Below, in pieces: positions 62,385 through 64,000 of a stretch of DNA of 64,000 nt (positions are counted from its first letter, which is position 1; every line of letters starts with the position of its first letter). The notes beneath the pieces are model-generated. The model was not told the origin of the DNA. It did no database searches and saw only the letters and a list, made by a program, of their open reading frames with translations. Made by a program: the position numbers and the translations under genes. The stretch comes from Scytolyngbya sp. HA4215-MV1 (GTDB lineage: Bacteria; Cyanobacteriota; Cyanobacteriia; Leptolyngbyales; Leptolyngbyaceae), in NCBI GenBank assembly GCA_019359045.1, contig JAHHIA010000009.1, forward strand, positions 1 through 64,000, read 5' to 3'.

Positions 62385-62600
62385 TTGGATTCACGTACAG
62401 ATCTTCCCCAAAATGCATCGCTTCGTGAAGACTTCAGTGAGTACGTTGCCCACCTCCAGCTTCACATGGCTTTGCAAGCTCGCAATCTGGTTCCGACCCT
62501 GACTCAAACGTTGGACAGTCGCGAGCAAATGCTGCACCAAACCCAAGCGATGTTTGAAAAGCAAATTTCTCGCCAAATGTTCAATTCGTCTCAAGGGTGA
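62385..62600 (+). CDS. Small helical protein, function unknown
   Basis: A 71-residue protein. The TTG at 62385 is the best start because AAGGAG lies six bases before it; an ATG 23 codons upstream has no ribosome binding site. The sequence is helical and Gln-rich (FSEYVAHLQLHMALQARNLV, then 'PTLTQTLDSREQMLHQTQAMFEKQISRQMF'), with no signal or membrane segment. I do not recognise it. It stands alone, 220 bp after the CHAT gene. Confidence 0.6.
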   Translation: MDSRTDLPQNASLREDFSEYVAHLQLHMALQARNLVPTLTQTLDSREQMLHQTQAMFEKQISRQMFNSSQG

Positions 62601-62895
62601 TTTGATTCATCGTGCACGTTGAGTCTTATATTCCGCTGCCCACATCGCCAGGATGGCTTGAGGTGAGGCAAAAATCTTGGTAAGCAGATCTGCCTCACAG
62701 TTCTACGACTGTTGAGGCCATGTTCATTATGGTTGTGGCTGACCCGGTGCTTCAGTTCTGGCAGTGGTCGCCACGGAACGATTCGATCGCAACAATATCA
62801 ATAACTGAAACAATCAATAACTGCAACAGCCTCCAGAATGACTCGACGGTGGCGGGGGATTTGTTCTATTAAACGACGGTGTTTGGCAAGCGTTG

Positions 62896-63510
62896 CTACG
62901 GCTGGTTTAACACGCGCTCAATTCGCCGATCGGGAATCAACCAGATGATCGCAACAAGTACGTATAGAAAAGCCGCTAACCAGGCTTGTACAAAAGAAAG
63001 CAGAATTGCCACTGCGTAGATGATCAGTGACAGTTTGCCTTTGTAGTCGCGACCAATTGCGATCGCGAGATCGGAATCTTTGCCGTGGTGAGCGATCAGG
63101 GTATAGGTCAAGATCAGGTAGGAGATCGCGGCAAAAAATAGGACAACGCCATACAGGGCAAGCGGAATGGTGGCTAAGTGATTTTCGCCCATCCAGGCAG
63201 TGGTAAATGGCAACAGCGAGAGCCAAAACAGGAGATGTTGATTTGCCCAAAGGATGGGTCCATTAACGCGGCGAACGGCTTGGAGCAAGTGGTGGTGATT
63301 GTTCCAGTAGATGCCGAGATAGATGAAGCTCAATACGTAGCTAAGAAAGACTGGAATCAATGGACGGAGCGCGGCAAGGTCAGCTTCGTGAGGCACTTTT
63401 AGCTCTAACACCATGATGGTGATGATGATGGCAAGAACGCCATCACTAAAGGCTTCTAATCTCCCTTTTCCCATCTGTATAGGCTCTCTGCGACTGGAAT
63501 GGTTGGACAT
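62896..63510 (-). CDS. TMEM175-type (DUF1211) potassium channel family protein
   Basis: A 204-residue membrane protein with six hydrophobic segments. The first contains the channel-family signature RLEAFSDGVLAIIITIMVLE, the (R)-x-x-x-(F)-S-D-G motif lining the pore in TMEM175. The 'WNNHHHLLQAVRRVNGPILWANQHLLFWLSLLPF' segment is also typical. Bacterial members assemble as tetramers with weak K+ selectivity. It is transcribed toward the left. A start at residue 13 (MGKGRLEAFS) is equally possible. Confidence 0.92.
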   Translation of the reverse strand: MSNHSSRREPIQMGKGRLEAFSDGVLAIIITIMVLELKVPHEADLAALRPLIPVFLSYVLSFIYLGIYWNNHHHLLQAVRRVNGPILWANQHLLFWLSLLPFTTAWMGENHLATIPLALYGVVLFFAAISYLILTYTLIAHHGKDSDLAIAIGRDYKGKLSLIIYAVAILLSFVQAWLAAFLYVLVAIIWLIPDRRIERVLNQP

Positions 63511-63834
63511 CCCGTACTCTACCGCATCGTTGATGAGTCGTAAAATTGCATTGCAAATCCTATTAATTACTTGTAGCTAAGAGAACATATCCTATCTTTT
63601 TCAATACATAGAAACAGTCTTGCAGGTTTCATTGTTTTCCTTCATACCAGATTGATGAGCAAATTTAGTATTCGTAAAATAAATAAGTTCATCAAAACTT
63701 GACGCAATTAAGTCACACAAGACCAAATTTTCTCTGTTAAATTGGGTATCAAATCAGGTGCAAATGTCAGGTTGAGTATCTAAATCGGATACAAGCGCAA
63801 ACCATACAAAGAACTCCACTTCATTGGTCTAGTT
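63511..63834. other. AT-rich intergenic region
   Basis: About 320 bp of AT-rich DNA between the divergent TMEM175-type gene and the short frame at 63835. No repeat or gene was recognised. Confidence 0.5.
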
Positions 63835-63909
63835 ATGGAACTATCTCAATCCAATCTTTTGCAACTAGCTAAACAGGGAAACATTCAAGCAATTTTAGAT
63901 TTCATGTAA
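63835..63909 (+). pseudogene. Short frame, probably a broken gene start at the window edge
   Basis: An ATG opens 24 codons reading MELSQSNLLQLAKQGNIQAI and then 'LDFM' before TAA. The phrase 'SNLLxLAKQGNxQAI' resembles the start of a family of larger cyanobacterial proteins, as I remember it. After the stop, a second frame continues with 'NISFSQKE', another stop, then 'LHASLAESEEYLQSAIAQEVIM' to the edge. This looks like a gene interrupted by an indel and a stop, but the window ends too soon to be sure. Confidence 0.35.
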
Positions 63910-64000
63910 CATTTCTTTCAGTCAAAAAGAATAGTTACATGCTTCTTTAGCAGAGAGTGAAGAATATCTACAAAGCGCGATCGCTCAAGAAGTCATCATG

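Overview
This window is chromosomal DNA from a cyanobacterium, probably a filamentous or Leptolyngbya-like lineage; the species cannot be fixed from the sequence. Four things point there. The octamer GCGATCGC (the HIP1 motif) is frequent. There are cyanobacterium-specific genes: psbX, ycf66, a high-light-inducible protein, cyAbrB, and DUF3727, DUF4168 and DUF1868 proteins. Gene orders such as accC-yggT-psbX-ycf66 look cyanobacterial. There are also many short intergenic palindromes and tandem repeats. Most of the window is housekeeping and conserved-hypothetical genes. I see no rRNA, no convincing tRNA, no CRISPR array and no complete insertion sequence.

Layout. 1-11.4 kb is the most accessory part: a transposase-like fragment at the edge, a divergent SDR/LysR pair, a degenerate 21/42-bp repeat array, a VOC protein, a Uma2 nuclease, acetyl-CoA synthetase, an orphan acidic protein, an aldehyde-dehydrogenase-like enzyme with a membrane-anchored esterase, and a Uma2 pseudogene with an internal deletion. 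At 11.4-13.1 kb lies an amidase with Ig-like repeats. From 13.1 to 25.1 kb a long minus-strand run carries a GNAT enzyme, a coiled-coil protein, ftsE, a WecG/TagA glycosyltransferase, proB, a YqeG phosphatase, mltG, a DUF3727 protein, ruvX, a second GNAT protein and a CofE-like protein. Several of these serve the cell envelope or division.

25-38 kb holds accC, yggT, psbX, ycf66, two TolB-like lipoproteins, an Hlip, the succinate dehydrogenase iron-sulfur subunit, cyAbrB, a CPBP protease, a 2H phosphoesterase, holA and two DUF4168 proteins. A MITE-like element and a second palindromic element follow. 38-49 kb holds a DUF7662-like/HTH fusion, a lone sugar ABC permease, the overlapping egtC-egtB pair, an alcohol dehydrogenase, an exported peroxiredoxin Q, a Ser/Thr kinase and hypothetical proteins. 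49-64 kb holds a repeat-bearing M15 peptidase, glyA, a TagO/WecA-type transferase, cinA, a 44-residue protein before aroQ, atzG-atzE, a TPR-CHAT protease-like protein and a TMEM175-type channel. The right edge carries a short ORF that looks like a broken gene.

The least explained signals are non-coding: a palindrome family whose three members share the apex GCTCAGC, the 21/42-bp array, the MITE-like element with 8-bp flanking repeats, and an 8-bp tandem repeat found at two loci. I found no clear new multi-gene system. The best protein-level leads are the TPR-CHAT protein, the repeat-M15 peptidase, the DUF7662-HTH fusion and the coiled-coil neighbour of ftsE.
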